Notes under the pieces: generated by a model
What the model saw: only the letters and a program-made list of their open reading frames with translations
Databases searched by the model: none
What the model was told of the DNA's origin: nothing
Assembly (NCBI GenBank): GCA_021208685.1
Contig: JAJOJJ010000020.1
Span: 62,001-126,000 of the forward strand
Reading direction: 5' to 3'
DNA: 64,000 nt
Origin: Saccharospirillaceae bacterium
GTDB taxonomy: Bacteria; Pseudomonadota; Gammaproteobacteria; Pseudomonadales; Oceanobacteraceae
In this document: positions 17,598 through 26,394 of the stretch, in pieces
Layout of the letters: each line of letters opens with the position of its first letter
How positions within the stretch are numbered: position 1 is the stretch's first letter
Translations under genes and position numbers: made by a program

Positions 17598-18250
17598 GGA
17601 TCAAGCAGCTCACCATTCCCGCTCAGTTCCGGGTAGCGCAGCTGATGTGTGCGGCAGAGTTTTGCGATGGTGGGCTGGCACCATTCAAACAGCAGGCGCC
17701 GGTAGGTTTCCTCATCCAGACGGGTTTCGTCAAACAGTCCGGCTGCCTGACGTTGTCGCTGGGCTTCGCTGAGAATGATTGCTGCAGCAACCGATACATT
17801 AAAAGACTGCACCATCCCCTGCATCGGGATGATCAGATGCTCGTCGGCCAGAGCAGCCGCCTGCTCACTGATCCCTTCTTTTTCATTGCCCAGCATCAGT
17901 GCCGTTGGGCGGGTGAAGTCGTATTCGCGGAAGTCGATGGCGTGATCACTGAGGTGGGCGGCGCAGACGGTGAACCCCTGCTCCTGTAAATGTTCTATGG
18001 CGGTATCTATGGATGGGTGAGTCTGCACGCCGACCCAGGTACCCGCTCCGGCGGTCTGGTTGCGGCGCAGGCGGTACTGATCTCCGGGCCAGACACAATG
18101 GACTTCGGGCACGGCAAAGGCATCACAGGTACGGACAATGGCCGACAGGTTGCGGTCTTTATGCACCTCGTCGGTCAGCACGGTTAAATCGGGTTGGCGC
18201 AGGCTCAGGGTTTGGTGAATTCTCTCCAGACGTTGCGGCGTCACGGGCAC
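17561..18250 (-). CDS. trmH: tRNA (guanosine-18-2'-O)-methyltransferase TrmH
   Basis: SPOUT-class methyltransferase that methylates the ribose of G18 in the tRNA D-loop using SAM. 229 aa, as in E. coli TrmH. The N-terminal block DRNLSAIVRTCDAF contains the catalytic Arg. The knotted SAM site is shown by LMLGNEKEGIS, LIIPMQGMVQSFNVSVAAAI and the following helix. Its C-terminal extension past the knot is typical of TrmH. It is convergent with the hypothetical gene at 16782 (37-bp overlap) and divergent from cysZ. Confidence 0.94.
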   Translation of the reverse strand: MPVTPQRLERIHQTLSLRQPDLTVLTDEVHKDRNLSAIVRTCDAFAVPEVHCVWPGDQYRLRRNQTAGAGTWVGVQTHPSIDTAIEHLQEQGFTVCAAHLSDHAIDFREYDFTRPTALMLGNEKEGISEQAAALADEHLIIPMQGMVQSFNVSVAAAIILSEAQRQRQAAGLFDETRLDEETYRRLLFEWCQPTIAKLCRTHQLRYPELSGNGELLDPQGFSALVNGRS

Positions 18251-18362
18251 GGTTCTCCGGTTCAGATTGGCCGCTTTTCACAGTCAGCGGCAGGGATTAT
18301 CGGGTGGTTATTCAAAGGGATGCATTGTATAAAAGCGCCCGTATTGATGCACGGAGCTATCT

Positions 18363-19172
18363 ATGAACGGCAACCCATTTCTTGGCTGGCATTACTTTTG
18401 GCAGGGCTTCCTCGCGTTACGCGAGCCGGGTCTGCGCCGCTTTGTTGCTTTGCCGCTACTGCTGAATATCGTCGTGATGAGTGCCGCCAGCTGGTGGGGA
18501 GGAAGCAAGCTGAATGGCTGGATTGAATCTCTGGTGGCCGGGCTGCCGGGGTGGCTGGACTGGCTTTATTGGTTACTGCTGCCGCTGGCATGGCTGATGA
18601 TGCTGCTGGTGATGGCGTATTTCTTCAGTACGTTACTGGTGACGCTGGGCAGCCCGCTTAATGGTTTGCTGAGCGAACAGGTCGAACGCCGTGCCGGAGT
18701 GGTACTGCCGGAAGAGTCGCTGCCAGCGATGATCCGCCGCACGTTGGGCCGCGAGCTGACCAAACTTGGCTATTTGCTGCCGCGATATCTGCTGTTGCTG
18801 GCGCTGAGTTTTATACCCGGACTGAATCTGGCCAGTCCGTTGCTGTGGTTCTGGTTTGGCAGCTGGGTGGTGGCGCTGCAATACATGGATTATTCCTTTG
18901 ATAACCATGGCCGCAGTTTTGTCGAAACGCGTCAGGCGATGGCAGGCGATAACCTGACCGTGCTGGGCTTTGGCGCGGTGGTGGCTTTGCTGATGATGAT
19001 TCCGCTGGTGAACTGGTTTGTGATGCCGGCAGCGGTCATTGGTGCAACCCGTCTGCGTCTGGAACGGATGACGGCTCAAGCGGGCAGTGTTGGCGGATTC
19101 GGCTATGCTGAAGGGGATACCCACAGGCAAAGGTTAGCTGATGGCCGCTCTGAATATTCTGATCGTCGATGA
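18363..19172 (+). CDS. cysZ: CysZ-like sulfate transporter (EI24 family)
   Basis: Inner-membrane protein of 269 aa beginning NPFLGWHYFWQGF, with hydrophobic segments at about residues 25-45, 60-92, 135-165 and 195-225, typical of the EI24/CysZ fold. Family members import sulfate for cysteine synthesis. No cysK or other cys gene is adjacent, so the physiological link rests on homology. The last 32 bp overlap the start of the next gene, and the final 10 residues are read from the overlapped region in another frame. Confidence 0.85.
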   Translation: MNGNPFLGWHYFWQGFLALREPGLRRFVALPLLLNIVVMSAASWWGGSKLNGWIESLVAGLPGWLDWLYWLLLPLAWLMMLLVMAYFFSTLLVTLGSPLNGLLSEQVERRAGVVLPEESLPAMIRRTLGRELTKLGYLLPRYLLLLALSFIPGLNLASPLLWFWFGSWVVALQYMDYSFDNHGRSFVETRQAMAGDNLTVLGFGAVVALLMMIPLVNWFVMPAAVIGATRLRLERMTAQAGSVGGFGYAEGDTHRQRLADGRSEYSDRR

Positions 19173-20076
19173 TGCCGCATTCATTCGCGATCTGGTAAAA
19201 AAAGCCGTCCGGGACACCTATCCCGGCTGCGAATTGCATGAAGCCATCGATGGCCGTAAGGCCATCAGTGTGATGAACAGCAAAAGCATCAATCTGGTCT
19301 TGTGCGACTGGGAAATGCCGGAAGTATCGGGCATTGAAGTACTGCAGTGGATGCGTGCTGATGAGCGTTACAAAAAAGTCCCCTTTATGATGATCACCAG
19401 CCGTGGCGAGCGTGATCATGTGCTGAAAGCGGTTGAGGCGGGCGTATCGGAATACATTGGCAAACCTTTCACCCGTGAAAACTTCGTCGGCAAACTCGCC
19501 AAGCTGGTATACAAGCATCTGAAAATCCGTCCCAACGAGGGAGAAAGCAAGCCCGCGCTGGGTGGTGGTTCGGCCGATGTTCTGGGCGCCGCCAGTGTGG
19601 GTTCTGCCCCTAAGCTGGCCGGTGACCTTGGCGGCGCGTCGGTTCTGATGGGCGCAACGCCGAAAGCGATGGCGGCACCCAGGGCGGGAGTCACTGCGGA
19701 CATGGGCGGCGCGTCGGTCTTAATGGGTGAGCCGCCGGCTGCGGCCCGCAAAGGTGCCACCAAAGCTCGTGGTCTGGCCAGTGTCCGTTTTGGTTCCGGT
19801 GGCAGTGCCAAGCTGGTGATCAAGGACATCAGTCTGCAAGAGCTGATTGGTGTCTTCCGCCGGGAAGGGCCGCTACCAGCATTGCTGGAACAGGTTGTGC
19901 TGGATATCGTTGATCAGGACAGCGGCGATGTTGCCCGCATTAATGGCTATGTGCGCATGATGCAGGCACAGGAACCGCATCCGGATGCGCAGACCATCCA
20001 GATGCTGATCCGCTACGTTGATGATGATCCGGAAAAGCTGGCGACCTTGTCTCGTTTTATCGCCAAAGTGCGATAA
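19141..20076 (+). CDS. CheY-type receiver protein with repeat linker and unknown C-terminal domain
   Basis: 311 aa. Residues 1-125 form a receiver domain with ILIVDDA, phospho-acceptor Asp56 in LCDWEMP, ITSRG and Lys in IGKPF. A low-complexity Ala/Gly/Lys linker (about 130-205) contains the exact octapeptide GGASVLMG twice (164-171 and 189-196) plus a looser GAASVGSA. The C-terminal ~90 residues (from KLVIKDISLQELI) are helical and contain no known DNA-binding or enzymatic motif. It starts inside the end of cysZ, so translation is coupled. A receiver protein lies in the comparable position near phoR in P. aeruginosa (from memory). Output mechanism unknown. Confidence 0.8.
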   Translation: MAALNILIVDDAAFIRDLVKKAVRDTYPGCELHEAIDGRKAISVMNSKSINLVLCDWEMPEVSGIEVLQWMRADERYKKVPFMMITSRGERDHVLKAVEAGVSEYIGKPFTRENFVGKLAKLVYKHLKIRPNEGESKPALGGGSADVLGAASVGSAPKLAGDLGGASVLMGATPKAMAAPRAGVTADMGGASVLMGEPPAAARKGATKARGLASVRFGSGGSAKLVIKDISLQELIGVFRREGPLPALLEQVVLDIVDQDSGDVARINGYVRMMQAQEPHPDAQTIQMLIRYVDDDPEKLATLSRFIAKVR

Positions 20077-20108
20077 CGGCGACAGACCCTGATGGGTGTG
20101 AGCCGTGC

Positions 20109-21446
20109 CTAAGATCCGGGTTGTTCCTGATGCCCCGCCTCATGTGTCTGTGATGGCCATCCGGGCACGCGTTCCGGGCCGAAATGGCAGGTGAAACAAC
20201 TGCCTTTTCCCGGTTCGCTTTCTATCAGTAATTTCCCGTTATTGCGTAACAGCACGTGCTTGACGATGGCGAGGCCAAGGCCTGTGCCGCCGGTTGCTTT
20301 ATTGCGGCTGGGGTCGGCGCGGTAAAAACGCTCGGTCAGGCGTGGCAGATGATGGGCTTCAATACCGGTGCCGTTATCGCGTACAGCAAAAAATGCACCG
20401 TCATTGTTGCAGTACCAGCTTATATCGACTTTGCCGCCATCCGGCGTGTACTTCACCGCATTAAACACCAGATTTGAGAAGGCACTGCGCAATTCATCGG
20501 CATATCCCAAAAGCTGAGCCGGGCTGTCGATGCTGAGACGGATATCGTGCCCCCGTTCATGACTTAAAGCGCGGGCATCGGCGGCGATGCTGGTCAGTAA
20601 CGGCTCAATGTCCACGGGCTGCGGTTGTTCCTGTTGCGTGGTCTCCAGCCGTGACAGCATCAGCAGATCTTTGATTAACGCTTCCATGCGTGCGCTCTGC
20701 TCGCCCATCTGCTCCAGCATCCGGCCCCAGCGCGGTGGCAGTTGATCACTGACACTGGCCATGGTTTCGACATAGCCGGATACCACGGTCAGCGGCGTAC
20801 GCAATTCGTGGCTGACGTTGGCCACGAAATCCTTGCGCATCTGCTCCAGTTGCTTCAGGCGGGTAATGTCGTGCACCACCATGAGCCGGTCTTTGCGGCC
20901 AAACTGAGTGATATTGAATTGCAGATGAATGCGCTTGTTAACCGGTGATTTGATTTCCAGCGGCTCTTCGTAACCACTGTGATTGAAATACTCTTTAAAC
21001 GCCGGGTCGCGGATAAGGTTGGTGATGGGCTGGCCAACATCGACCGGTGCCCGCAAGCCCAGAAATTTGCTGGCTGCATGATTCCACCACTCCAGATTGC
21101 CATGGCTGTCGACCATCAGCACGGCATCCTGCAGGGCGGCGGTGGAATCCTGAATACGGTTAATGATGGCCTGTAATTTTTGCTGATGCTTGGTGCTGCG
21201 CTGTTGCAGCCTTTGGGTTTCATTGAATATGGCACCCCAGATGCCAACCGTGCGGGGCAGAGGTGTGCTCTGCCCCTGTTGCAGCCAGCGGTGCAAACGC
21301 GATAGTTGCAGCCACTGCCAGGCGGTATACCCGGTCAGTGCCAGTGCAATGGCTGCACCGGTCTGATGGATACTGAGGCCGATACTCAGAGCGAGCAGCA
21401 GCAGATAGCACAGACGGCGCAATTCCCTGCGCCAGGGCTGGCTCAT
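20109..21446 (-). CDS. phoR: Phosphate regulon sensor kinase PhoR
   Basis: 445-aa inner-membrane kinase that senses phosphate status together with the Pst transporter and PhoU, and phosphorylates PhoB. Two N-terminal hydrophobic helices (about 11-27 and 30-47) are followed by a Gln/Arg-rich linker and a PAS domain (AVLMVDSHGNLEWWN, then PITNLIRDPAF). NVSHELRTPLTVVSGYVE contains His213. The ATPase domain has NAVKYTPDGG, DNGTGIE and GTGLGLAIVKHVL. The gene follows phoB with a 5-bp gap. The last ~20 residues are hydrophilic and variable. Confidence 0.94.
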   Translation of the reverse strand: MSQPWRRELRRLCYLLLLALSIGLSIHQTGAAIALALTGYTAWQWLQLSRLHRWLQQGQSTPLPRTVGIWGAIFNETQRLQQRSTKHQQKLQAIINRIQDSTAALQDAVLMVDSHGNLEWWNHAASKFLGLRAPVDVGQPITNLIRDPAFKEYFNHSGYEEPLEIKSPVNKRIHLQFNITQFGRKDRLMVVHDITRLKQLEQMRKDFVANVSHELRTPLTVVSGYVETMASVSDQLPPRWGRMLEQMGEQSARMEALIKDLLMLSRLETTQQEQPQPVDIEPLLTSIAADARALSHERGHDIRLSIDSPAQLLGYADELRSAFSNLVFNAVKYTPDGGKVDISWYCNNDGAFFAVRDNGTGIEAHHLPRLTERFYRADPSRNKATGGTGLGLAIVKHVLLRNNGKLLIESEPGKGSCFTCHFGPERVPGWPSQTHEAGHQEQPGS

Positions 21447-21451
21447 AACGC

Positions 21452-22162
21452 TCAGGACGCTTTGGTCGAGAAACGGTAGCCGGTGCCGCGCACGGTCTGA
21501 ATCAGATGCTCATGGGTTTCGCCCAGTGCCTTGCGCAGGCGACGGATGTGCACATCAACCGTGCGCTCCTCGACGTACACATTGCCTCCCCACACCTGAT
21601 CAAGCAGTTGGGCACGTGAGTAAGCGCGTTCCTGATGGGTCATAAAAAACTGCAGCAGACGATATTCGGTCGGACCGATGTCAATCGGGCTGTTGTTCGA
21701 TGTCACCCGGTGGCATACCGGGTCCAGCATCAGGCCGCCGACATCAATCGGTTCTTCAATCCCCTGCGGGGTGGCACGGCGCAGCACGGCTTTCAGGCGT
21801 GCAACCAGTTCGCGTGGCGAGAAGGGTTTGGTGATGTAATCATCCGCACCGGCTTCCAGCCCCTGCACCTTGTTGTCTTCTTCACCTTTGGCGGTGAGCA
21901 TAATGATTGGCAGCTCGGCGGTCAGATCATCCCGTTTCAGACGGCGTGCGAACTCCACACCGCTGGTGCCGGGCAGCATCCAGTCGAGCAAAATCATATC
22001 GGGTTTATTATCGACGATATGAGCGTGGGCCTCCTGAACGCTGGCGGCTTCCATACACTCATAGCCTGCCATTTCCAGGGCGACCGCGATCATCTCGCGG
22101 ATTGGCGCTTCATCATCGACGATTAATACCGTCTTGCCTGCTTTAGTCATAGTTGTCGTCAC
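21452..22162 (-). CDS. phoB: Phosphate regulon response regulator PhoB
   Basis: 236 aa. The receiver has Asp60 in ILLDWMLPGTSG, LTAKGEED and Lys in ITKPFSPRELVARLKAVLRR. The DNA-binding domain has MGPTEYRLLQFF-like (here IGPTEYRLLQFF), YSRAQLLDQVWG and VDVHIRRLRKAL with TVRGTGYRFS. These are near-identical to E. coli PhoB, so target recognition should be the classic CTGTCAT repeats. One such Pho box lies 47 bp upstream of the start codon, implying autoregulation. phoR follows immediately. Confidence 0.96.
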   Translation of the reverse strand: MTTTMTKAGKTVLIVDDEAPIREMIAVALEMAGYECMEAASVQEAHAHIVDNKPDMILLDWMLPGTSGVEFARRLKRDDLTAELPIIMLTAKGEEDNKVQGLEAGADDYITKPFSPRELVARLKAVLRRATPQGIEEPIDVGGLMLDPVCHRVTSNNSPIDIGPTEYRLLQFFMTHQERAYSRAQLLDQVWGGNVYVEERTVDVHIRRLRKALGETHEHLIQTVRGTGYRFSTKAS

Positions 22163-22208
22163 GCAAGTGTCACAATCCCATATTGCGCTGGTATTACACT
22201 GATGTAAT

Positions 22209-22226
22209 GTTACAGGGATGTGACAG
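22209..22226 (-). promoter_or_regulatory. Pho box upstream of phoB
   Basis: On the minus strand CTGTCAC-ATCC-CTGTAAC: two 7-bp PhoB repeats, the second with one mismatch, in exact 11-bp phase. It ends 46 bp before the phoB start codon. It fits PhoB autoactivation. Confidence 0.82.
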
Positions 22227-22288
22227 TTGCTGAGATAGGGGAACTTTTCGCAAAAAGCTCAAGGCCTGTTCTGTCTGATTCGGAAGAA

Positions 22289-23194
22289 TTAAGCCGGATG
22301 CAGCAGATAATGTCCGGCCAGACCGGCCCATATGATCAGACCAAACCAGTAACTCTGGCGAAATGCGGTAAAACAGACCTCGCGGTCGCGTGAACGGATC
22401 TGCCACAGTTGCGAGGCAAAAAATACTGCGCCACACAGAAGCCCGGCATAAAACGGCCAGCTCAGTGCCAGTTGGCTGCCCGCCGCGAGCAGGCAAAACA
22501 GGGTAATACCCTGCAGCAAACCGATCATCGCCAGATCCAGTTCGGCAAACAGTACCGCCGTGGATTTGATCCCCACTTTCAGGTCATCATCCCGGTCAAC
22601 CATGGCGTAGATGGTGTCGTAGGCCACGGTCCAGCACAGGTTGGCGATATACAGCAGCCAGGCAACCGCCGGAATCTCGTTGCTTTGCGCGGCGAAGGCC
22701 ATCGGAATGGCGCAGGAATAAGCGGCACCGAGAAACACCTGCGGCAGGTGGGTGTAGCGCTTCATAAAAGGATACAGAGACGCCAGGCTGAGAGCGGCAA
22801 ATGACAACATGACCGTAAAATGATTGGTCAGCAGCACCAGCAGGAAAGCCAGCAGCACCAGCAGAGCAAACCCGGTCAGCGCCTGTTTGCTGGTCATGCG
22901 GCCGGTGGCGAGCGGCCGGTCAGCGGTGCGCGTTACATAGCCATCTACGTTGCGGTCGGCAAAGTCATTGATAATGCAGCCCGCGGAGCGCATCAGAAAC
23001 ACTCCCGCAATAAAAATCAGCAGCAGGTGCAGATCAGGCTGACCGGAACCGGCAATCCATAATGCCCACAGGGTTGGTCCGAGCAACAGATACGAGCCAA
23101 TCGGGCGGTCGAGGCGAGTGATGGCAATCCAGTCCTGCCAGCGTGCCCAGCGGGACGGCCAGTAACGATCGAGCAGTTGGGATAATGCGGACAT
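22289..23194 (-). CDS. ubiA: 4-hydroxybenzoate polyprenyltransferase UbiA
   Basis: Integral-membrane prenyltransferase that attaches the polyprenyl tail to 4-hydroxybenzoate in ubiquinone synthesis. 301 aa with about eight or nine hydrophobic helices. The first Asp-rich motif is NDFADRNVDGYV and the second is YDTIYAMVDRDDD, both binding Mg-pyrophosphate. It lies 39 bp downstream of ubiC on the same strand, so the two genes probably form an operon for consecutive steps. Confidence 0.96.
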   Translation of the reverse strand: MSALSQLLDRYWPSRWARWQDWIAITRLDRPIGSYLLLGPTLWALWIAGSGQPDLHLLLIFIAGVFLMRSAGCIINDFADRNVDGYVTRTADRPLATGRMTSKQALTGFALLVLLAFLLVLLTNHFTVMLSFAALSLASLYPFMKRYTHLPQVFLGAAYSCAIPMAFAAQSNEIPAVAWLLYIANLCWTVAYDTIYAMVDRDDDLKVGIKSTAVLFAELDLAMIGLLQGITLFCLLAAGSQLALSWPFYAGLLCGAVFFASQLWQIRSRDREVCFTAFRQSYWFGLIIWAGLAGHYLLHPA

Positions 23195-23233
23195 AACAGT
23201 TCTTCTTCTTGTTGCCGTGGGCCGTTCTGCCCT

Positions 23234-23800
23234 TCAGAGAAATTCGGTCAGGCGCCGGGAGAAGGCTTCCGACACCATGAGCGGTTTACCGCGCAGGGTA
23301 AACACCGAACGCCGCGACCATTCTAACCCCAGTGCATTGGCTTTGCAGTGGCTGACCTGTAAAGGGGTACGGCGCAGCGACGGCTGGCGGAATAAATAGC
23401 TGCCCAGTGATCGCGCGCCCAGATGTTGCAGGCGGCACTCATCACCGCACAGGGTCGTTAACGGAATGGCGGTACGGGCGTACACCAGAGGTACATCGCC
23501 AAGACGCAGAATCACTTCCCTGATCCACAAACGCTGACTTCCATACAATTGCAATGCCTGACGTTCTGTCGGGGTGGGTTCACCGTAATACTGTGCCAGA
23601 ACCTGAACATTAAAGGTGTTGGGACGCAGGGCGCTGAGGCGGGCGGTGAGTGATTGTTCGTTCAGCAGCCAGTCGCGCCACTGCGGCGACAGAGAAAACG
23701 CACGACGTTGGTTCCGGTTAGACCAGCGGGGGGCAGACGGGTGCAGCACGGATGCCAGGGACGGTATCGCCGGCGTATGCAGGGAGGACAATGCCTTCAT
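23234..23800 (-). CDS. ubiC: Chorismate pyruvate-lyase UbiC
   Basis: Converts chorismate to 4-hydroxybenzoate and pyruvate, the first committed step of ubiquinone synthesis. 188 aa; the sequence shows WLLNEQSLTARL near the start, EVILRLGDVPLVYARTAIP in the middle with the conserved Arg of the active site, LGARSLGSYLF, and the terminal WSRRSVFTLRGKPLMVSEAF containing the substrate-binding Arg residues. Soluble, single domain. Cotranscribed with ubiA, which uses its product. Confidence 0.92.
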   Translation of the reverse strand: MKALSSLHTPAIPSLASVLHPSAPRWSNRNQRRAFSLSPQWRDWLLNEQSLTARLSALRPNTFNVQVLAQYYGEPTPTERQALQLYGSQRLWIREVILRLGDVPLVYARTAIPLTTLCGDECRLQHLGARSLGSYLFRQPSLRRTPLQVSHCKANALGLEWSRRSVFTLRGKPLMVSEAFSRRLTEFL

Positions 23801-24009
23801 GAACGGGCTCGGTGGAGACGCAGAAATCCGGAAAACCGGAGATTATTTCAGGCGCGCAGGATGCGCTAAATTGACTCGTCAGGCAAGTCCGGGCGGGCCT
23901 GGCTGGCCAATTGCGGCTGGCAAATGCCCGGAATTGACCGTTGATTTTCCCTTTGCGGCTGAGTAGTTTTAGCGCCTTTCAAATAATCGGTATCTCTTAA
24001 GGTAACAGT

Positions 24010-24174
24010 ATGAAAAAGTGGCAATGCGTTGTTTGCGGCTGGATTTATGATGAAGAACTGGGTGCTCCGGAAGAGGGTCTTGCTCCTGGCACTCGCTGGG
24101 AAGATGTCCCGGCGGATTTTATTTGTCCTGATTGCGGTGTGGGCAAAGAAGATTTTGAGATGGTAGAAATCTGA
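24010..24174 (+). CDS. rubA: Rubredoxin
   Basis: 54-aa electron carrier. Cys6 and Cys9 (QCVVCGWIYDE) and Cys39 and Cys42 (ICPDCGVGKEDF) bind one iron. Trp and Tyr around them and the GTRWEDVP loop are standard for rubredoxin. It accepts electrons from the reductase encoded 78 bp downstream and may feed alkane hydroxylase or oxidative-stress enzymes; no such partner is in the window. The ATG has GGTAACAG upstream, a modest ribosome-binding site. Confidence 0.96.
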   Translation: MKKWQCVVCGWIYDEELGAPEEGLAPGTRWEDVPADFICPDCGVGKEDFEMVEI

Positions 24175-24252
24175 TTACCGCCGCTCAATAGCCGGGAAGT
24201 GCATCGGTACTTCCCGCCCTTATCTCACCCGCTTCCCTCCGGATAAAAGTCT

Positions 24253-25410
24253 ATGAACGAGAATTCTGCCCCGATTGTGGTCATCGGAACCGGTCTGGCT
24301 GGTTACAACCTGGTCAAAGAGCTGCGTAAGCTGGCGCCGCAACAGAACATTCTGATGATTACTGCCGATGATGGCCGTAATTACTCCAAACCGATGCTAT
24401 CCACCGGTTTTGGCAAAAATAAAAGCGCCGATGAATTAGCGATGGCCAGTGCCGCGGCAATGGCTGAGCAGCTGAACATTGTTATCCGTACCAACACCCG
24501 CGTAACCCATATCGATGCGGCGGCGCACAAGGTGTTTATCGGCGAAGAACCGGTTCAGTACAGCAAGCTGGTGCTGGCCTGGGGCGCAGAAGTGATCCGT
24601 CCCCGGGTAGAAGGTGATGCCGGGGACCGTATTTATTCCATCAACGATCTTGACGATTACGCCCGCTTCCGCGCGGCTGCGGATGGCAAAAAGCGAGTGC
24701 TGATCATGGGTGCCGGCCTGATTGGCTGTGAATACGCCAATGACATGGCCAATGGCGGTTTTGATATCGATGTGGTTGCCCCCTGTGATCAGTTGCTGCC
24801 GTCGCTGCTGCCGCCCGAAGCGGCCAATGCGGTACAGCAGGGTCTGGAAGGATTGGGTGTGCGTTTTCATCTGGGCCCGCTGGTCAGCCGTATCGTGCAC
24901 GATGGCGATGAACTGAGTGCGACCCTTAGCAACGGTGAAACCTTAAAAACCGACGTTGTGGTATCCGCTATCGGTTTGCGTCCCCGTCTTGATCTGGCTA
25001 TTAAAGCCGGCCTGCAGGTGAATCACGGTATTGTGGTTAACCGCCAGCTGCAGACCAGCGAGCCGGATATTTACGCTCTGGGCGATTGTGCCGAGGTCGG
25101 CGGACGCGTACTGCTGTATGTCCTGCCGCTCATGGCTTCCGCCCGTGCCCTGGCCCGAACGCTGAGCGGTGACGCAACGGATGTGAGCTATGGTGTGATG
25201 CCGGTTACCGTCAAAACACCGGTCGTGCCTGTGGTGGTTTCCCCGCCGGCCATTGGGGTATCCGGCATGTGGCAAACCGAGTCTGACGGCGCGGATGTTC
25301 AGGCTGAGTTCCGCAACGAAAACGGCGAATTGCTCGGCTATGCTTTGACCGGAGCCAGGGTTATGAATAAAGTAGCACTCAACAAAGAGCTGCCGGCCAT
25401 ACTGCCCTGA
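24253..25410 (+). CDS. rubB: Rubredoxin-NAD(+) reductase
   Basis: 385-aa FAD flavoprotein of the pyridine nucleotide-disulfide oxidoreductase fold. The FAD dinucleotide motif is [10 protein letters not shown] near residue 10, the NAD-binding motif is [10 protein letters not shown] near 150, and the second FAD contact is [10 protein letters not shown] near 275. There is no redox-active CxxxxC pair, as expected for rubredoxin reductases rather than glutathione-type enzymes. It transfers electrons from NADH to the rubredoxin just upstream, and the pair is conserved in Pseudomonas-type genomes. Confidence 0.92.
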   Translation: MNENSAPIVVIGTGLAGYNLVKELRKLAPQQNILMITADDGRNYSKPMLSTGFGKNKSADELAMASAAAMAEQLNIVIRTNTRVTHIDAAAHKVFIGEEPVQYSKLVLAWGAEVIRPRVEGDAGDRIYSINDLDDYARFRAAADGKKRVLIMGAGLIGCEYANDMANGGFDIDVVAPCDQLLPSLLPPEAANAVQQGLEGLGVRFHLGPLVSRIVHDGDELSATLSNGETLKTDVVVSAIGLRPRLDLAIKAGLQVNHGIVVNRQLQTSEPDIYALGDCAEVGGRVLLYVLPLMASARALARTLSGDATDVSYGVMPVTVKTPVVPVVVSPPAIGVSGMWQTESDGADVQAEFRNENGELLGYALTGARVMNKVALNKELPAILP

Positions 25411-25492
25411 CCTCTCGTTACTTCACGCTCCCCTGCCGTCCGCAGGGGATAACGTCACCCCCGGGGAATCGGGGACCACTACAGCCCAATAA

Positions 25493-25504
25493 GGATAATT
25501 ATCC
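25493..25504 (+). promoter_or_regulatory. Palindrome overlapping the hup ribosome-binding site
   Basis: GGATAATTATCC is a perfect 12-bp palindrome ending directly before the ATG of the HU gene. Its left arm contains the Shine-Dalgarno GGA. It could be an operator or influence translation; it may also be chance. Confidence 0.35.
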
Positions 25505-25777
25505 ATGCGTAAACCAGAACTGGCTGCGGCCATCGCTGAAAAAGCAGATCTGAGCAAAGAAAAAGCAGCCGAAGTGATCACCGCGATCACCGATCAGATT
25601 GCTAAAGCGTTGAGTGAAGGCGACTCTGTCAGCCTGATCGGTTTCGGTACCTTTGAAGTGCGTCAGCGCGCAGAGCGTCAGGGTAAAAACCCTCAGACCG
25701 GTGCTCTGATCACCATCGCCGCGGCCAAAGTACCTGCATTCAAGCCTGGTAAAGGTCTGAAAGAGGCTGTGCAATAA
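25505..25777 (+). CDS. hup: DNA-binding protein HU
   Basis: 90-aa nucleoid protein that binds and bends DNA as a dimer. The body shows MRKPELAAAIAEKADLSKEKA, then VSLIGFGTFEVRQR, the flexible DNA-gripping arm with GKNPQTG, and the terminal AFKPGKGLKEAV. All conserved family positions are present, including the Pro that intercalates in the arm. It cannot be assigned to HU-alpha or HU-beta by sequence here. Preceded by a GC-rich hairpin (CCCCTGC/GCAGGGG). Its TAA stop overlaps the next reading frame. Confidence 0.96.
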   Translation: MRKPELAAAIAEKADLSKEKAAEVITAITDQIAKALSEGDSVSLIGFGTFEVRQRAERQGKNPQTGALITIAAAKVPAFKPGKGLKEAVQ

Positions 25778-26358
25778 GTACCGCAAAGCAGCTGACCCGG
25801 GAATGGGTTAAGCAGCTGGTTATCGGCGAGGGGCTTTGCCCCTTTGCCGCTCCTGTTTTTGATTCCCTGCGTATCGATGTCTGTGACAGCTCTGACCCGG
25901 AGCAGGCTACGCTGCGGTTTATGGAACTGCTGCGCGAGGTTGCTGAGGCTGATCCGGCGCAATTACCCACCGCATTATTTGTCGTTCCTTCCTGCTTTGA
26001 CGACTTTGACCTGTACTGGAACTGGCTGCTGATCTGCGACAACCTGCTGGCCCAGATGGGTTACGAAGGCGTGCTGCAACTGGCGAGTTTTCATCCGCAT
26101 TATCTGTTTGAGGGTGAAGATGAAGACGATATGAGCCACTTCACCAACCGTTCGCCGTATCCGATGCTGCATATCATCCGCGAGGCCGATATTGAGCAGG
26201 CGCTGGCCAGTGTCAGCCGGCCGGAACGGATTCCTGAGCGCAATCGTCAGCATATGCGCCGTTTAGGCAAAGAAGGTCTTTTGCAATGCATGCCTGCTCT
26301 GGCACAATCGCGCCTCTTTCAGGATGCAGGCGACATCACCGAACAAGCGGAATCCTGA
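25774..26358 (+). CDS. DUF1415 family protein with unusual start
   Basis: Soluble protein of the DUF1415 family, function unknown. The conserved opening WVKQLVIGEGLCPFA and the later GVLQLASFHPHY and TNRSPYPMLHIIREADIE are all present in one frame. That frame is open from 25753 but has no ATG, GTG or TTG before the conserved opening. The only candidates are ATA at 25774, which overlaps the HU stop (ATAA), or CTG at 25792. The first ATG (25921) would delete about 50 conserved residues. I therefore place the start at ATA 25774 tentatively, with translational coupling to HU. Frameshifting from HU or a sequence error is possible. Confidence 0.7.
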   Translation: MSTAKQLTREWVKQLVIGEGLCPFAAPVFDSLRIDVCDSSDPEQATLRFMELLREVAEADPAQLPTALFVVPSCFDDFDLYWNWLLICDNLLAQMGYEGVLQLASFHPHYLFEGEDEDDMSHFTNRSPYPMLHIIREADIEQALASVSRPERIPERNRQHMRRLGKEGLLQCMPALAQSRLFQDAGDITEQAES

Positions 26359-26394
26359 GAGACACTTTTTTCTCTACCCTCCCGAGGATGTGTC

